Shown one piece after another: positions 8,634 to 19,429 of a DNA stretch of 64,000 nucleotides. The notes under the pieces are model-generated. The model was not told the DNA's origin. It made no database searches and worked only from the letters and a program-made list of their open reading frames with translations. The translations under genes and the position numbers were made by a program. The stretch spans positions 1,240,001 through 1,304,000 of the forward strand of contig JACKJF010000003.1 in the NCBI GenBank assembly GCA_020638095.1. Direction: 5' to 3'. This DNA comes from Hyphomicrobiaceae bacterium (GTDB lineage: Bacteria > Pseudomonadota > Alphaproteobacteria > Rhizobiales > Devosiaceae). Within the stretch, counting starts at the first letter, position 1; each line of letters opens with the position of its first letter.

Positions 8634-11600
8634 ATGACCGATACGACCAAGGGCGCGACCGAAGAACGCGACTATTCCGATACCCTTTTCCTGCCGAAAA
8701 CCGATTTTCCGATGCGCGCCGGATTGCCCGACCGCGAGCCGATCTGGCTCGAACGCTGGGAAAAGATGGGCCTCTACAAACTGCTTCGCGCCCAGTCGCA
8801 GGGCCGCGAGAAATTCACGCTCCACGATGGCCCGCCCTACGCCAACGGCAACATCCATATCGGGCATGCGCTCAACAAGGTCCTGAAGGACCTCGTCACC
8901 CGCTCCATGCAGATGATGGGCTATAACTCGGCTTATGTGCCCGGCTGGGACTGCCATGGTCTGCCCATCGAATGGAAGATCGAGGAACAGTATCGGGCCC
9001 AGGGCAAGAACAAGGACGAGGTGCCGGTCAACGAATTCCGCAAGGAATGCCGCGACTTCGCCCTGAAATGGATCGACGTGCAGCGCGAGGAATTCAAGCG
9101 GCTCGGCGTCACGGGTGATTGGGACAATCCCTATCTGACCATGGATTTCGAGGCCGAGGCGACCATCGCCGCCGAACTCCACAAATTCTCCATGTCCGGC
9201 CAGCTTTACCGCGGCTCCAAGCCGGTCATGTGGTCGGTGGTCGAACGCACCGCCCTGGCCGAAGCCGAGATCGAATATCATGAATATGAAAGTGACGTGA
9301 TCTGGGTGAAGTTTCCGGTCGTCGGTTACGGTATGGGCGAGGACCCGGCGGCAGCCGAAAAGAAGATGGAGACGCTTGCCGGAAGCTTCGTCGTCATCTG
9401 GACCACCACCCCCTGGACGATCCCCGCCAACCGCGCTGTTTCCTTCTCGTCCAAGGTTGCTTATGGCCTCTATGAAGTCCAGGCCGCCCAGAACCCGTTC
9501 GGCCCGCAGCCCGGAGAAAAGCTGGTCTTTGCCGATGACCTGGCCCAGAGCGCCGAAGAAAAGGCCAAGCTCACGATCGCTCGCATCGCCGATGTTCCCG
9601 CCGAGGATCTTGCCAATCTGCTGCTGTCCCATCCGCTCAAGGGCTTCGGCAATGGCTACGACTTCTATGTGCCGATGCTCGACGGCGAGCATGTGACCGC
9701 AGAAACGGGCACCGGCTTTGTTCATACCGCGCCCGGCCACGGCGCTGACGACTTCGACGTCTGGATGGCGAACGCACGCCACATCGGCCAGGAGCGCGCC
9801 TTCAAGATACTTGACCCGAAGAATCCGGGCGGACTTTCCCTGCACGAGCGATCGGTCCGCATCGATACCGACATCCCGTTCTCGGTCGACGATGCCGGCT
9901 ATTACACCAAGCATGTGCCGGGTTTCGGTCCCGATGCCGAGGGTGGCGCGGCGCGCATCATCGACGACAAGGGCAACAAGGGTGACGCCAACAAGCGCGT
10001 CATCGAGGCGCTCAAATCGGCCGGCAATCTCTTCGCCGTGCAGTGGCGCTTCAAGCACCAATATGCCCATTCGTGGCGTTCAAAAAAACCGATCATCTAT
10101 CGCAACACGCCGCAATGGTTCGTCTATATGGACAAGGATCTGGGCGAGGGCGGCGACACCCTGCGCTACCGCGCCCTGACTGCGATCGACAAGACGCGGT
10201 TCGTGCCGCCGCAGGGCCAGAATCGCCTGCGCGCCATGATTGCCGAACGGCCCGACTGGGTTCTCAGCCGCCAGCGCACCTGGGGCGTGCCTATCGCGGT
10301 GTTCGTCGAAAAGGAAACCGGTGAACTCCTCAAGGACGAGGCGGTCAACGCCCGCATCATCGAGGCGTTCCGCGTTGAAGGCGCCGATGCCTGGTTCGCC
10401 GAAGGTGCCAAGGCGCGGTTTCTCGGCAACGACTACGACGCCAGTGCCTACGACATGGTCATGGACATTCTCGACGTCTGGTTCGATTCCGGCTCGACCC
10501 ATGCCTTCGTGCTGCGGAATTCGAAAAAGTGGCCGGACGTCAAATTCCCCGCCTCCATGTACCTCGAAGGCTCGGACCAGCATCGCGGCTGGTTCCATTC
10601 TTCGCTGCTGCAAAGCTGCGGCACCAACGGCTTTGCGCCCTATGAAAGCGTTCTGACCCATGGCTTCACCATGGACAAGGACGGGTTCAAGATGTCCAAG
10701 TCGCTTGGCAACATCATCCCGCCCCAGGATATCATCAAGCAGTTCGGCGCCGACATTCTGCGGCTTTGGGCCTCGACCATCGACTATTCCGAGGATCATC
10801 GCATTGGCGATGAAATCCTCAAGACCACGGTCGATTCCTATCGCAAGATGCGCAACACTTTCCGCTGGATGCTGGGCACGCTCGCCCATTTCCGGGCCGA
10901 CGAGCACGTAGCGTTCAAGGACCTGCCCGAACTCGAAAAACTGATGCTTCACCATCTGGCGGTGCTCGACCGTGAGGTCAGGGACGGCTACGCCAATTAC
11001 GACTACAAGCGGGTCGTGGCCGCCCTGTCGAATTTCATGAACCTCGAACTGTCGGCCTTCTATTTCGACGTGCGCAAAGACGCCCTTTACTGCGATCCGA
11101 TATCCTCGGTCCGCCGGCGCGCGGCGCTGCAGGTCATCGACCGCCTGTTCAACGCGCTCGTCGTCTGGTTGGCGCCAGTCCTGACCTTCACCGCCGAGGA
11201 AATCTGGCTCGAACTCAATCCGGGCGACCAGTCGTCGGTCCATCTCCAGACCTTCCCCGATATTCCGGCGGAGTGGCTGAACGACAAGCTTGCGGTCAAA
11301 TGGGCCAATATCCGCAAAGTGCGCCGAGTGATCACGGGCGCGCTCGAGATCGAACGCAAGAACAAGACGATCGGTTCGTCGCTCGAAGCGGCTCCCAAAG
11401 TCTTCATTTCCGACGCGGGTCTTTACGTTTCCCAGTTCGATGTCGACATGGCCGAGATTTCGATAACCTCAGGCATCGAAATTCTCCAGCGAGAAGGTCC
11501 GCTCGAGGCCTTCCGCCTCGAAGAGGTGCCGGGAGTTTCGGTCGAAGTGAAGAAGGCAAAGGGTTCGCGCTGCGCCCGGTCATGGAAGTACACGGGCGAT

Positions 11601-11681
11601 GTCGGCATGGACCCGCAATGGCCCGATCTTTCGGCCCGCGACGCCAAGGCGATGCGCGAGCGGCAGGCGGCCGGCCTGTGA
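8634..11681 (+). CDS. ileS: Isoleucyl-tRNA synthetase
   Basis: A 1015-residue class I aminoacyl-tRNA synthetase charging tRNA-Ile. The HIGH signature is at residues 75-78 and KMSKS at 686-690, with the editing (CP1) domain between, including [14 protein letters not shown]. The C-terminus carries only a remnant of the zinc-finger region (GSRCARSW). The gene runs directly into lspA, whose alternative GTG start overlaps the ileS stop. Confidence 0.98.
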   Translation: MTDTTKGATEERDYSDTLFLPKTDFPMRAGLPDREPIWLERWEKMGLYKLLRAQSQGREKFTLHDGPPYANGNIHIGHALNKVLKDLVTRSMQMMGYNSAYVPGWDCHGLPIEWKIEEQYRAQGKNKDEVPVNEFRKECRDFALKWIDVQREEFKRLGVTGDWDNPYLTMDFEAEATIAAELHKFSMSGQLYRGSKPVMWSVVERTALAEAEIEYHEYESDVIWVKFPVVGYGMGEDPAAAEKKMETLAGSFVVIWTTTPWTIPANRAVSFSSKVAYGLYEVQAAQNPFGPQPGEKLVFADDLAQSAEEKAKLTIARIADVPAEDLANLLLSHPLKGFGNGYDFYVPMLDGEHVTAETGTGFVHTAPGHGADDFDVWMANARHIGQERAFKILDPKNPGGLSLHERSVRIDTDIPFSVDDAGYYTKHVPGFGPDAEGGAARIIDDKGNKGDANKRVIEALKSAGNLFAVQWRFKHQYAHSWRSKKPIIYRNTPQWFVYMDKDLGEGGDTLRYRALTAIDKTRFVPPQGQNRLRAMIAERPDWVLSRQRTWGVPIAVFVEKETGELLKDEAVNARIIEAFRVEGADAWFAEGAKARFLGNDYDASAYDMVMDILDVWFDSGSTHAFVLRNSKKWPDVKFPASMYLEGSDQHRGWFHSSLLQSCGTNGFAPYESVLTHGFTMDKDGFKMSKSLGNIIPPQDIIKQFGADILRLWASTIDYSEDHRIGDEILKTTVDSYRKMRNTFRWMLGTLAHFRADEHVAFKDLPELEKLMLHHLAVLDREVRDGYANYDYKRVVAALSNFMNLELSAFYFDVRKDALYCDPISSVRRRAALQVIDRLFNALVVWLAPVLTFTAEEIWLELNPGDQSSVHLQTFPDIPAEWLNDKLAVKWANIRKVRRVITGALEIERKNKTIGSSLEAAPKVFISDAGLYVSQFDVDMAEISITSGIEILQREGPLEAFRLEEVPGVSVEVKKAKGSRCARSWKYTGDVGMDPQWPDLSARDAKAMRERQAAGL

Positions 11682-11683
11682 TC

Positions 11684-12169
11684 ATGCCGATCGGCCTCGG
11701 CAAGGCGAGACTTCTTTCGGTCGCGATCGGGTCTGACGCGCTCATTCTCGATCGCGTCCACAAGTTCTTCCAGATCGAGATCCAGGGATGGCACGGGGGC
11801 GAATTCGTCCCCGTCACGCCATTCTTCAACTACGTTCTCGTCTGGAATCCGGGTGTTTCCTACTCGCTGCTGGTTGGGGTGCCGAAAGCCCTGATCTACC
11901 TCGTCATCGGTATGGCTGCGGCGCTGCTTTTGCTCTGGTGGTGGCGCGCCGCGCGCTTTCTGACACTGCTTGGCCTTGCCTTCTGTCTTTTCGGCGCAGC
12001 TTCGAATTTCATTGATCGGCTGATCTACGGGGCGGTGGCCGATTTCTTCCACTTCCATTGGGGTGCGTGGTCGTTTTACGTTTTCAACGTCGCCGACATG
12101 GGGATAACCTTGGGCGCGATCCTGTTGATCGGCGACCTGATATTCTCTCCGCCGGAGAGGAAGGCTTAA
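11684..12169 (+). CDS. lspA: Lipoprotein signal peptidase (signal peptidase II)
   Basis: A 161-residue inner-membrane aspartic peptidase that cleaves prolipoprotein signal peptides after lipidation. The catalytic blocks are SNFIDRLIYG (Asn108, Asp111) and FNVADMGITLG (Asp138). The N-terminal NxGxxYSL-like block appears as WNPGVSYSLL. The first membrane segment is short, and the usual DQxTK motif reads LDRVHK, which is divergent. The start could also be GTG 11678, which would overlap the ileS stop by 4 nt and suggests translational coupling. Its two lipoprotein neighbours (12261 and 49434) are potential substrates. Confidence 0.9.
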   Translation: MPIGLGKARLLSVAIGSDALILDRVHKFFQIEIQGWHGGEFVPVTPFFNYVLVWNPGVSYSLLVGVPKALIYLVIGMAAALLLLWWWRAARFLTLLGLAFCLFGAASNFIDRLIYGAVADFFHFHWGAWSFYVFNVADMGITLGAILLIGDLIFSPPERKA

Positions 12170-12260
12170 CCGCATTGCTGCCAGAATCTTTGTGTAGCGG
12201 AGCGACATTGAGTATAACCACCTGACTTTTCGAATGCCGGGTGGGGCAAAGGGCGAGTTC

Positions 12261-12878
12261 ATGACTCAGATTTGGTTTTCGACCGGCAAGTCCCGGCGCG
12301 TGCTGACGGCGGGTGCCGTTTCCTGCGCGCTTCTGCTGCTGGCCGGCTGCACCACCGTGGAAGGTACCAACGCCTTTCAGGACGTCGGCACCTTCGAGCG
12401 CGAAGTCATGAACGAAACCGCCGCCGGCATTGGCCTTATTCCACGCGAGGAAAAGGCGCCTATCACCACGCCGCGTTCGCCGCTGGTCATGCCGGCCAAT
12501 GCCGACAACCTGCCGCCGCCGACCGAAGAAGACCCCACGGCGCTGCCGGAGGATTCCGACAATGTCGAATTTGATCTTGCCGGCCTCAGCGAAGACGAAC
12601 TGAGGCGGCTGCGAAACGCCCGTGTGATCGACATGCGCACGCCCTCCGGCCGTCCGCTGACCGAAGACGAGACCCGCCAGCTTGCCGCCATGATGCAACG
12701 CAACGGCCTGACCGTCAGCCAGGCCGGCGCACGCCCGCTCTATTTGCCGCCCGACGAATATTTCACGACCGTCAACAATCACGACGCGGTCTGTCTGGCG
12801 CCGAACGGCCAGCTGGTGTCGCTGCAGGACCCCAATTGCCCGGCCGAAATCCGCGCCGCCTTGCAGGGCACCCAATAG
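12261..12878 (+). CDS. Predicted outer-membrane or periplasmic lipoprotein
   Basis: A 205-residue predicted lipoprotein. A type II signal peptide (about residues 1-29) ends in the lipobox LLAGC with the modified Cys30. The mature part is hydrophilic and Pro/Glu/Asp rich (PRSPLVMPANADNLPPP), followed by a short helical region and a C-terminal stretch with two Cys residues (AVCLAP and DPNCPAE). The PLVMP...LPPP pattern recalls the DUF3035 lipoproteins often found beside lspA, but I cannot confirm that. Function unknown. The start at 12261 has AGGGCGAG upstream. Confidence 0.7.
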   Translation: MTQIWFSTGKSRRVLTAGAVSCALLLLAGCTTVEGTNAFQDVGTFEREVMNETAAGIGLIPREEKAPITTPRSPLVMPANADNLPPPTEEDPTALPEDSDNVEFDLAGLSEDELRRLRNARVIDMRTPSGRPLTEDETRQLAAMMQRNGLTVSQAGARPLYLPPDEYFTTVNNHDAVCLAPNGQLVSLQDPNCPAEIRAALQGTQ

Positions 12879-12917
12879 CCGCCTATAGCCGGTCCAATTG
12901 GATCAAGGAGCCGCCTC

Positions 12918-14120
12918 ATGGGTGAGCCGCAAAAACCTGCGCGCAAGAAGACCACAAAGCCGCTTGAGAAAAGGGAAGGCGATCGGATCGCCAAGGTCAT
13001 GGCGCGCCGGGGTGCCGCATCGCGCCGTCAGGCCGAGCAGCTGATCGCCGAGGGCCGCGTGACGCTCAATGGCAACAAGGTGTCGTCGCCGGCGCTCAAC
13101 GTGACCGAAAGTGACGATATCCGCATCGACGGCGAACGCCTCGCCGAGCGCCAAGGAACGCGCGTCTGGCTTTACCACAAGCCGTCGGGAAAGGTCGTGA
13201 CAGAAAGCGACCCCGAAGGCCGCGAAACGATCTTTGCCGACCTTGAGGCCAAGGGCCTGCCGCGCGTGGTGACGGTGGGGCGGCTCGACATCAATACGGA
13301 AGGCCTGCTGCTGCTGACCAACGACGGCGGCCTCAAGCGTGTCCTCGAACTGCCCTCGACCGGCTGGCTGCGGCGCTATCGTGTTCGTGCGCACGGCCGC
13401 GTCACCCAGGCCCAGCTCGACAAGCTCAGGGACGGAATGACCATTGAAGGCATCCAGTACGGGCCGATCGAGGCAAGCCTCGACCGAATGCAGGGTGGCA
13501 ATGCCTGGATCAATCTCGCCCTGCGCGAGGGCAAGAACCGTGAGGTCAAGAATGTGCTCGGCGCGCTTGGCCTTCAGGTTAACCGCCTCATTCGCGTGTC
13601 CTACGGGCCGTTCCAGCTCGGCGACCTTCCGGTTGGTGAGGTTTCCACCGTCAAGTCCCGTGTGCTGGCCGATCAGTTGGGCAAGCGGCTTGCGGAAGAA
13701 GCGGGCGTCGATTTCGCCGCGCCCATGCCGGCCGCCCTTGCCGGACGGACCGACGTCGCGCCGCGCAAGATGATGCCGCGAGATCTGACGGCGCCGCGCG
13801 TCCGGCGTCCGAAGCGCCAGGACGAGCCGGAGGAACAGGCGGACAGGCCGCGCGGAAAGCCGCGCGGGCGCATTCTCTTCGATGACGGGCGGAAGCCTGA
13901 ATATGTCGAGGTGGATGAGGGGCGAAAGCCCGGTCGCGCTGGGGGCAAGCCGGTAGAAAAGGGCGGGCGCCCGCCGAGGCCCGGTTCGGACAGGCCGCAA
14001 AAATCCGGCTTTGCCCGCGCGCAGAAACCCAGATCGGATCGCGATTCAAGACAAGGCGGGGATCGCCCAGGCAAGCCGCGTACGGGCCGCCCGCAAAGCC
14101 GTCCCGGAAAGCCCCGCTGA
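12918..14120 (+). CDS. rluB: RluB-type 23S rRNA pseudouridine synthase
   Basis: A 400-residue RsuA/RluB/E/F-family pseudouridine synthase. An N-terminal S4 RNA-binding domain (about 22-68) is followed by the catalytic domain with GRLDINTEGLLLLTNDG, catalytic Asp124. The family member that modifies 23S U2605 is RluB, so this is a by-similarity assignment. A basic low-complexity tail of about 110 residues, rich in Arg, Lys, Pro and Gly, follows from about residue 290. Such tails are common in alphaproteobacterial versions and probably bind rRNA. rsmD follows 3 nt later, so two ribosome-modification genes form one unit. Confidence 0.9.
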   Translation: MGEPQKPARKKTTKPLEKREGDRIAKVMARRGAASRRQAEQLIAEGRVTLNGNKVSSPALNVTESDDIRIDGERLAERQGTRVWLYHKPSGKVVTESDPEGRETIFADLEAKGLPRVVTVGRLDINTEGLLLLTNDGGLKRVLELPSTGWLRRYRVRAHGRVTQAQLDKLRDGMTIEGIQYGPIEASLDRMQGGNAWINLALREGKNREVKNVLGALGLQVNRLIRVSYGPFQLGDLPVGEVSTVKSRVLADQLGKRLAEEAGVDFAAPMPAALAGRTDVAPRKMMPRDLTAPRVRRPKRQDEPEEQADRPRGKPRGRILFDDGRKPEYVEVDEGRKPGRAGGKPVEKGGRPPRPGSDRPQKSGFARAQKPRSDRDSRQGGDRPGKPRTGRPQSRPGKPR

Positions 14121-14123
14121 TCC

Positions 14124-14687
14124 ATGCGCATCATTGCCGGCCGATTTCGCGGCAAGCAGCTGACGTCGCCAAAGGACGAAAGCATACGCCCCACGTCCGA
14201 CCGCGTGCGGGAATCGATCTTCAACATTATTGCCAGCCGTCTCGGACCCAATCTCGACGGGCTGTTCGTCCTTGATCTCTTTGCCGGAACCGGTGCGATG
14301 GGGCTCGAAGCGCTGTCGCGCGGCGCCACGCACGCAACCTTTGTCGATATGGGTGCCGAGGCGCGCGGTCTGATCCGTGGCCACATCGAGGCGTTTGGCC
14401 TGGGTGGACAATCCAAACTTCTTCGCCGCGACGCGACGGGTATGGGACCGGCCGGCAGCCAGAAACCTGCAGACCTGATCTTCTGCGACCCGCCCTATGG
14501 CCAGGGTCTGGGCGAAAAGGCTCTCCTGAGCGCGCTTGCCGGTGGCTGGATCGCGCCCGAAGCTTTGATCGTTCTCGAAGAGCGCAAGGGAACCGAACCC
14601 GGCCTTGAAGAAACCTTCGAAGCGCTGGACCAGCGCGACTATGGCGATACCGCAATCGCCCTGCTGCGGCCGTCGCCTCAGGCCTGA
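14124..14687 (+). CDS. rsmD: 16S rRNA m2G966 methyltransferase RsmD
   Basis: A 187-residue SAM-dependent methyltransferase for 16S rRNA G966. The SAM loop DLFAGTGAMG is at 51-60 and the DPPY catalytic motif at 122-125. The N-terminus MRIIAGRFRGKQL and RPTSDRVRESIFNI are diagnostic for the family. It starts 3 nt after rluB and is followed by a palindromic intergenic element before the convergent mutL. Confidence 0.95.
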   Translation: MRIIAGRFRGKQLTSPKDESIRPTSDRVRESIFNIIASRLGPNLDGLFVLDLFAGTGAMGLEALSRGATHATFVDMGAEARGLIRGHIEAFGLGGQSKLLRRDATGMGPAGSQKPADLIFCDPPYGQGLGEKALLSALAGGWIAPEALIVLEERKGTEPGLEETFEALDQRDYGDTAIALLRPSPQA

Positions 14688-14698
14688 ACGTGACATCC

Positions 14699-14792
14699 GT
14701 CATTGCGAGCGAACGAATGTGAGCGCCGCAATCCAAACGCCCAAGCAACGATGTTCGCTCGATTGCTTTTTCGCTATGTTCCCCGCAATGAC
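14699..14792. repeat. Palindromic intergenic repeat element
   Basis: The 94-bp element begins GTCATTGCGAGCGAACG and ends with the imperfect reverse complement (TTCGC...CCCGCAATGAC). Internal blocks GCAATCC and GATTGC also pair, so it can fold into one long hairpin. The termini match the GTCATTGCGAGCGA family of dispersed palindromic repeats known from many bacterial genomes (recalled, not searched). It occupies the gap between the convergent rsmD and mutL and may act as a bidirectional terminator. Confidence 0.7.
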
Positions 14793-14818
14793 AAATGCAA
14801 GTCTGGCCGGAACTCAGC

Positions 14819-16633
14819 TCAGTCCCGACCGAACAGGCGTTCGAGGTCTGATTTCTTGAGTTCGATATAGGTTGGGCGGCCGTGGATGCACTGCCCTGAA
14901 TGCGGTGTCTCTTCCATCTGCCGCAAAAGCGCGTTCATTTCGTCTGGCCTGAGCTGCCGCCCCGAACGAACCGAACCATGACAGGCCATGCGCCCGATGA
15001 TCGCGTCCAGCCTTTTGGCCACACTGTCGATCGTATCCCATTCGGCGAGCCCGTCTACAAGGTCCTCGACGAGCTTGTGGACGTCGGCTCGGCCAAGCAG
15101 GGCAGGGGTTTCGCGAACCGCAATCGCCCGGTCGCCGAACCGCTCGATCACGAGACCAAGTGTTTCGAGACTATCCGCCGCATCAAGAAGCCGTCCGATA
15201 TCCTCTTCCGGCAGTTCGATGACCACCGGGATGAGATGCGCCTGCGAGGCCACCCGACCCTCGTTGAGCGCCGCCTTGAACCGCTCATAGACCAGCCGTT
15301 CATGGGCTGCGTGCTGATCGATCAGGATCAACGCATCGTCCGATTGCGCCACGATGTAGTTGGCGAAAACCTGTGCTCTTGCTGCGCCGAGTGGAAAGGA
15401 CTCTGCGTCCGCGGCGGCGGTCTCCGGTTCGGGCTGATAACTGGCCGCCGCGCTCGGTTCAGCAAAGCCTGAAAACCGGGTCTGCGCGGCAGTCGGTTGT
15501 GCATAGCGATATTCGGCATCAAGATTTGCCCGCGACGGGCGCTCGGCGCGAAAGCCACCGAAGCCCGATACCGCATCCGCGGCGCCGCCGACGCGAAACG
15601 CCGATGCGGCATCCTCGGCCACATGCGAGGAGGCGCGATAGCCTGCCTCAGCCAATGCCTTGCCGATCGCGTTGATGACCGCCGACCGGACACCGCCGGG
15701 GTCGCGGAACCGCACTTCGGCCTTTGCCGGATGCACGTTGACGTCGACATCCTCGGGTTCGACGGCAAGAAAAAGCGCGAGAACCGGAAACCGGTCGCGA
15801 AAGGTGAAATCGGCATAGGCCGCCCGGACTGCGCCAATCACCACCTTGTCGCGGACGCTGCGCCCGTTCACATAGAAATACTGATGCAGCGAGTTGGCGC
15901 GGGTGAAGGTTGGCAGGCCCGCAAGACCACGCACAACGACCCCGTGCCGCGTATCGGCCACCTCAATCGCGTTGGCGACGAAATCGGCTCCCATCACCTG
16001 GCCGAGCCGTTCCCTCAGCGCGCCGGCGCCACCGACCGATGGCCAGACAAGGTTCTGCCGGTCCGAGCCTTCAAGCTGGATGTGAACGGACGGATTGGCC
16101 ATCGCCAGCCGCCTGACCACATCGGTTACCGCGCTGGCCTCGGCACGGTCTCCCTTGAGAAACTTGAGTCTCGCCGGCACGTTTTCAAAAAGGCTTTCGA
16201 CCGAGATCGCTGTGCCACGATTGACCCCGGCGGGAATGACCGCGCCAATACGGCCGTGTTCGACCTGGATTTCCGCACCACCTTCCGCAACTTCGGTCCG
16301 CGAAGCGATCCTGAGGCGTGATACCGCGCCGATCGAGGCAAGCGCTTCGCCGCGGAACCCAAGCGACCGGATATCGTCGAGGTCGTCGTGACCAAGCTTC
16401 GAGGTCGCATGCCGCTCGACCGATAAACGAAGGTCGGTTTCGTCCATTCCGGACCCGTTATCGACGATCCGGATCAGGTCGCGCCCGCCACCGGCGGTGG
16501 TGATGGCGATCCGCGTCGCCCCCGCATCGAGCGCATTCTCCATCAGTTCCTTGACCACGCTCGCCGGACGCTCGACGACTTCGCCCGCGGCGATGCGGTT
16601 GATGAGGTCGTCAGGCAGGCGGCGGATCGGCAT
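14819..16633 (-). CDS. mutL: DNA mismatch repair protein MutL
   Basis: A 604-residue GHKL ATPase that couples MutS mismatch recognition to strand excision. The N-terminal ATPase has VVKELMENALDAGA with Glu29 and Asn33, DNGSGM and FRGEALASI. The C-terminal domain carries DQHAAHERLVYE, which fits the endonuclease motif DQHA(X)2E(X)4E, plus CIHGRPT near the end. This MutL is therefore probably itself a nicking endonuclease, as in bacteria that lack MutH. The start MPIRRLPDDL is preferred over a 9-residue extension. It diverges from tadA. Confidence 0.95.
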   Translation of the reverse strand: MPIRRLPDDLINRIAAGEVVERPASVVKELMENALDAGATRIAITTAGGGRDLIRIVDNGSGMDETDLRLSVERHATSKLGHDDLDDIRSLGFRGEALASIGAVSRLRIASRTEVAEGGAEIQVEHGRIGAVIPAGVNRGTAISVESLFENVPARLKFLKGDRAEASAVTDVVRRLAMANPSVHIQLEGSDRQNLVWPSVGGAGALRERLGQVMGADFVANAIEVADTRHGVVVRGLAGLPTFTRANSLHQYFYVNGRSVRDKVVIGAVRAAYADFTFRDRFPVLALFLAVEPEDVDVNVHPAKAEVRFRDPGGVRSAVINAIGKALAEAGYRASSHVAEDAASAFRVGGAADAVSGFGGFRAERPSRANLDAEYRYAQPTAAQTRFSGFAEPSAAASYQPEPETAAADAESFPLGAARAQVFANYIVAQSDDALILIDQHAAHERLVYERFKAALNEGRVASQAHLIPVVIELPEEDIGRLLDAADSLETLGLVIERFGDRAIAVRETPALLGRADVHKLVEDLVDGLAEWDTIDSVAKRLDAIIGRMACHGSVRSGRQLRPDEMNALLRQMEETPHSGQCIHGRPTYIELKKSDLERLFGRD

Positions 16634-16717
16634 GGGGGTGATTCTCCTTCGGGGGAGCATAGATCATCCTGGCCGCGCCGTGCTATGCGGACCGAAACCC
16701 GAGAGTTGACAGTTGAT

Positions 16718-17167
16718 ATGCCTGCCCGCCCCGACTTCATGCAGATGGCGCTTGATCTCGCCCGCAACGCCGGCGAGGCGGGCGAAGTGCCTGTTGCCGC
16801 GCTGGTGGTCCGGAATGGAAACGTGATCGCCGCATGTCCCAACCGCATGCGGGAGCTCGGCGATCCGACCGCCCACGCTGAAATGCTGGCCCTGCGCGAA
16901 GCACTTGCCGCAGGCGGCGGTTCAAAACTGGACGATTGCGATCTTTACGTCACGCTTGAGCCCTGCACCATGTGCGCCGGGGCGATAGCGCATGCCCGCA
17001 TCCGCCGACTCTATTATGCGGCTCGCGACCCAAAGGCCGGAGCGGTCGAAAGTGGCGTGCGGTTCTTCGATCAGCCGACCTGCCATCATCGGCCCGAAGT
17101 CATTTCCGGCATCAGGGAGGCAGAGGCCGCCGAACTACTCAGGGCCTTCTTTCTTCCGAAACGATGA
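16718..17167 (+). CDS. tadA: tRNA-specific adenosine deaminase
   Basis: A 149-residue zinc deaminase that converts A34 to inosine in tRNA-Arg(ACG). The catalytic HAE is at 53-55 and the zinc motif PCTMC at 82-86. LYYAARDPKAGAVESGVRFF is typical of TadA. The start MPARPDFMQMALDLA aligns with the family start; an extra 11 codons from 16685 are possible. The last 29 nt overlap the 3' end of the convergent patatin-like gene. Confidence 0.92.
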   Translation: MPARPDFMQMALDLARNAGEAGEVPVAALVVRNGNVIAACPNRMRELGDPTAHAEMLALREALAAGGGSKLDDCDLYVTLEPCTMCAGAIAHARIRRLYYAARDPKAGAVESGVRFFDQPTCHHRPEVISGIREAEAAELLRAFFLPKR

Positions 17168-18002
17168 AGTCCTCGACCGCCTGGGCAACCTGGCGCTTGA
17201 ACATGTCCTTGCGTTCCTGCCCCGCCTCGATGATTTCGGCGACGCGCCAAAACTCCATCGCCCCGAATTCCTTGACGCGCGGCCGCGCGTAAACGGTCGG
17301 CGGATAGGCTGCGAGCGAATTGGCCGCAAGCGAATGCATCATGATCTGGGCTGAACGCCAGCCGATTTCGAACTGCGAGGGGATGACGCTCTCGTCATAG
17401 TCCTGCGGCTCGCCGCTGACATCGATGGCGATCACGATATCCATGCCGCGATGGGCACAATCGAGCGGAAGCGGATTGACCACGCTTCCATCGACCAGCA
17501 CCCGGCCTTCATAGTGTACAGGCTTGAACACGGAGGGAATTGCGACCGATCCGGAGATGGCCGGAATGAGCGGTCCCGATAAAAGCACGACCTGATGCCA
17601 GGTGTGAAGGTCGGTGGCGACCACCTGAAACGGCACCTTGAGACCCGAAAAGTCACGCGGAAAGTCACTGGGCACGAAGCTCTCGATAACCTCGACCGGG
17701 TTGAGCTGCATCGACAGCCCGCCGCGGATGACCGCACCGAGATCGCGAAATCGCCTGGTCCAGATACGCCCGATTATGGATCTCAGCGAGCCGAGATATT
17801 CGTGCGCCATCTCGCGGATTTCACGGCCCTGGTAGCCGGCGGCCCAGCCCGATCCGAGAAACGCGCCGATCGACGTGCCCGCAATCAGCGACGGCCTGAG
17901 GCCCAGTTCATCGAGCGCCTCCATGAAGGGAATATGCGTCAGGCCGCGCGCCGCGCCGCCGCCAAGGGCAACTCCGATCTTCGGACCCGAAATCACCGTC
18001 AT
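17139..18002 (-). CDS. Patatin-like phospholipase (RssA-type)
   Basis: A 287-residue serine acyl hydrolase of the patatin family with a Ser-Asp dyad: nucleophile motif GTSIG at 42-46 (Ser44), oxyanion loop GGGAARG at 14-20 and catalytic Asp171 in DGSVVNP. There is no signal peptide, so it is probably cytosolic and resembles bacterial RssA/YchK. The substrate is unknown. The start at 18002 has a ribosome site (GGAGACGG) just upstream. The gene lies 55 nt downstream of purD on the same strand and overlaps tadA tail-to-tail by 29 nt. Confidence 0.88.
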   Translation of the reverse strand: MTVISGPKIGVALGGGAARGLTHIPFMEALDELGLRPSLIAGTSIGAFLGSGWAAGYQGREIREMAHEYLGSLRSIIGRIWTRRFRDLGAVIRGGLSMQLNPVEVIESFVPSDFPRDFSGLKVPFQVVATDLHTWHQVVLLSGPLIPAISGSVAIPSVFKPVHYEGRVLVDGSVVNPLPLDCAHRGMDIVIAIDVSGEPQDYDESVIPSQFEIGWRSAQIMMHSLAANSLAAYPPTVYARPRVKEFGAMEFWRVAEIIEAGQERKDMFKRQVAQAVEDFIVSEERRP

Positions 18003-18057
18003 GTCCGTCTCCGTTCCCTCTCTTATAGGGCAACGATTGCCGGCCAAAGCGCAATCG

Positions 18058-19332
<1,275 letters not shown>

Positions 19333-19429
19333 GCGTCTTTCTCCGCGAATCCCCTTGCGAATGGCCGCGCCCTAGCATGTGAGGCCGCCCGCCACCAGCC
19401 TTGACCCGGAACCCGCCGCAGGGCACACC

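Noticed and set aside
9296..9370. Suspected frameshift or insert in the editing domain of ileS
   Set aside because: The frame is continuous and the [17 protein letters not shown] segment looks like an ordinary loop extension.
8544..10070. A 508-codon open frame antisense to ileS
   Set aside because: It overlaps a conserved IleRS with HIGH and KMSKS in frame; the antisense protein has no domain signs.
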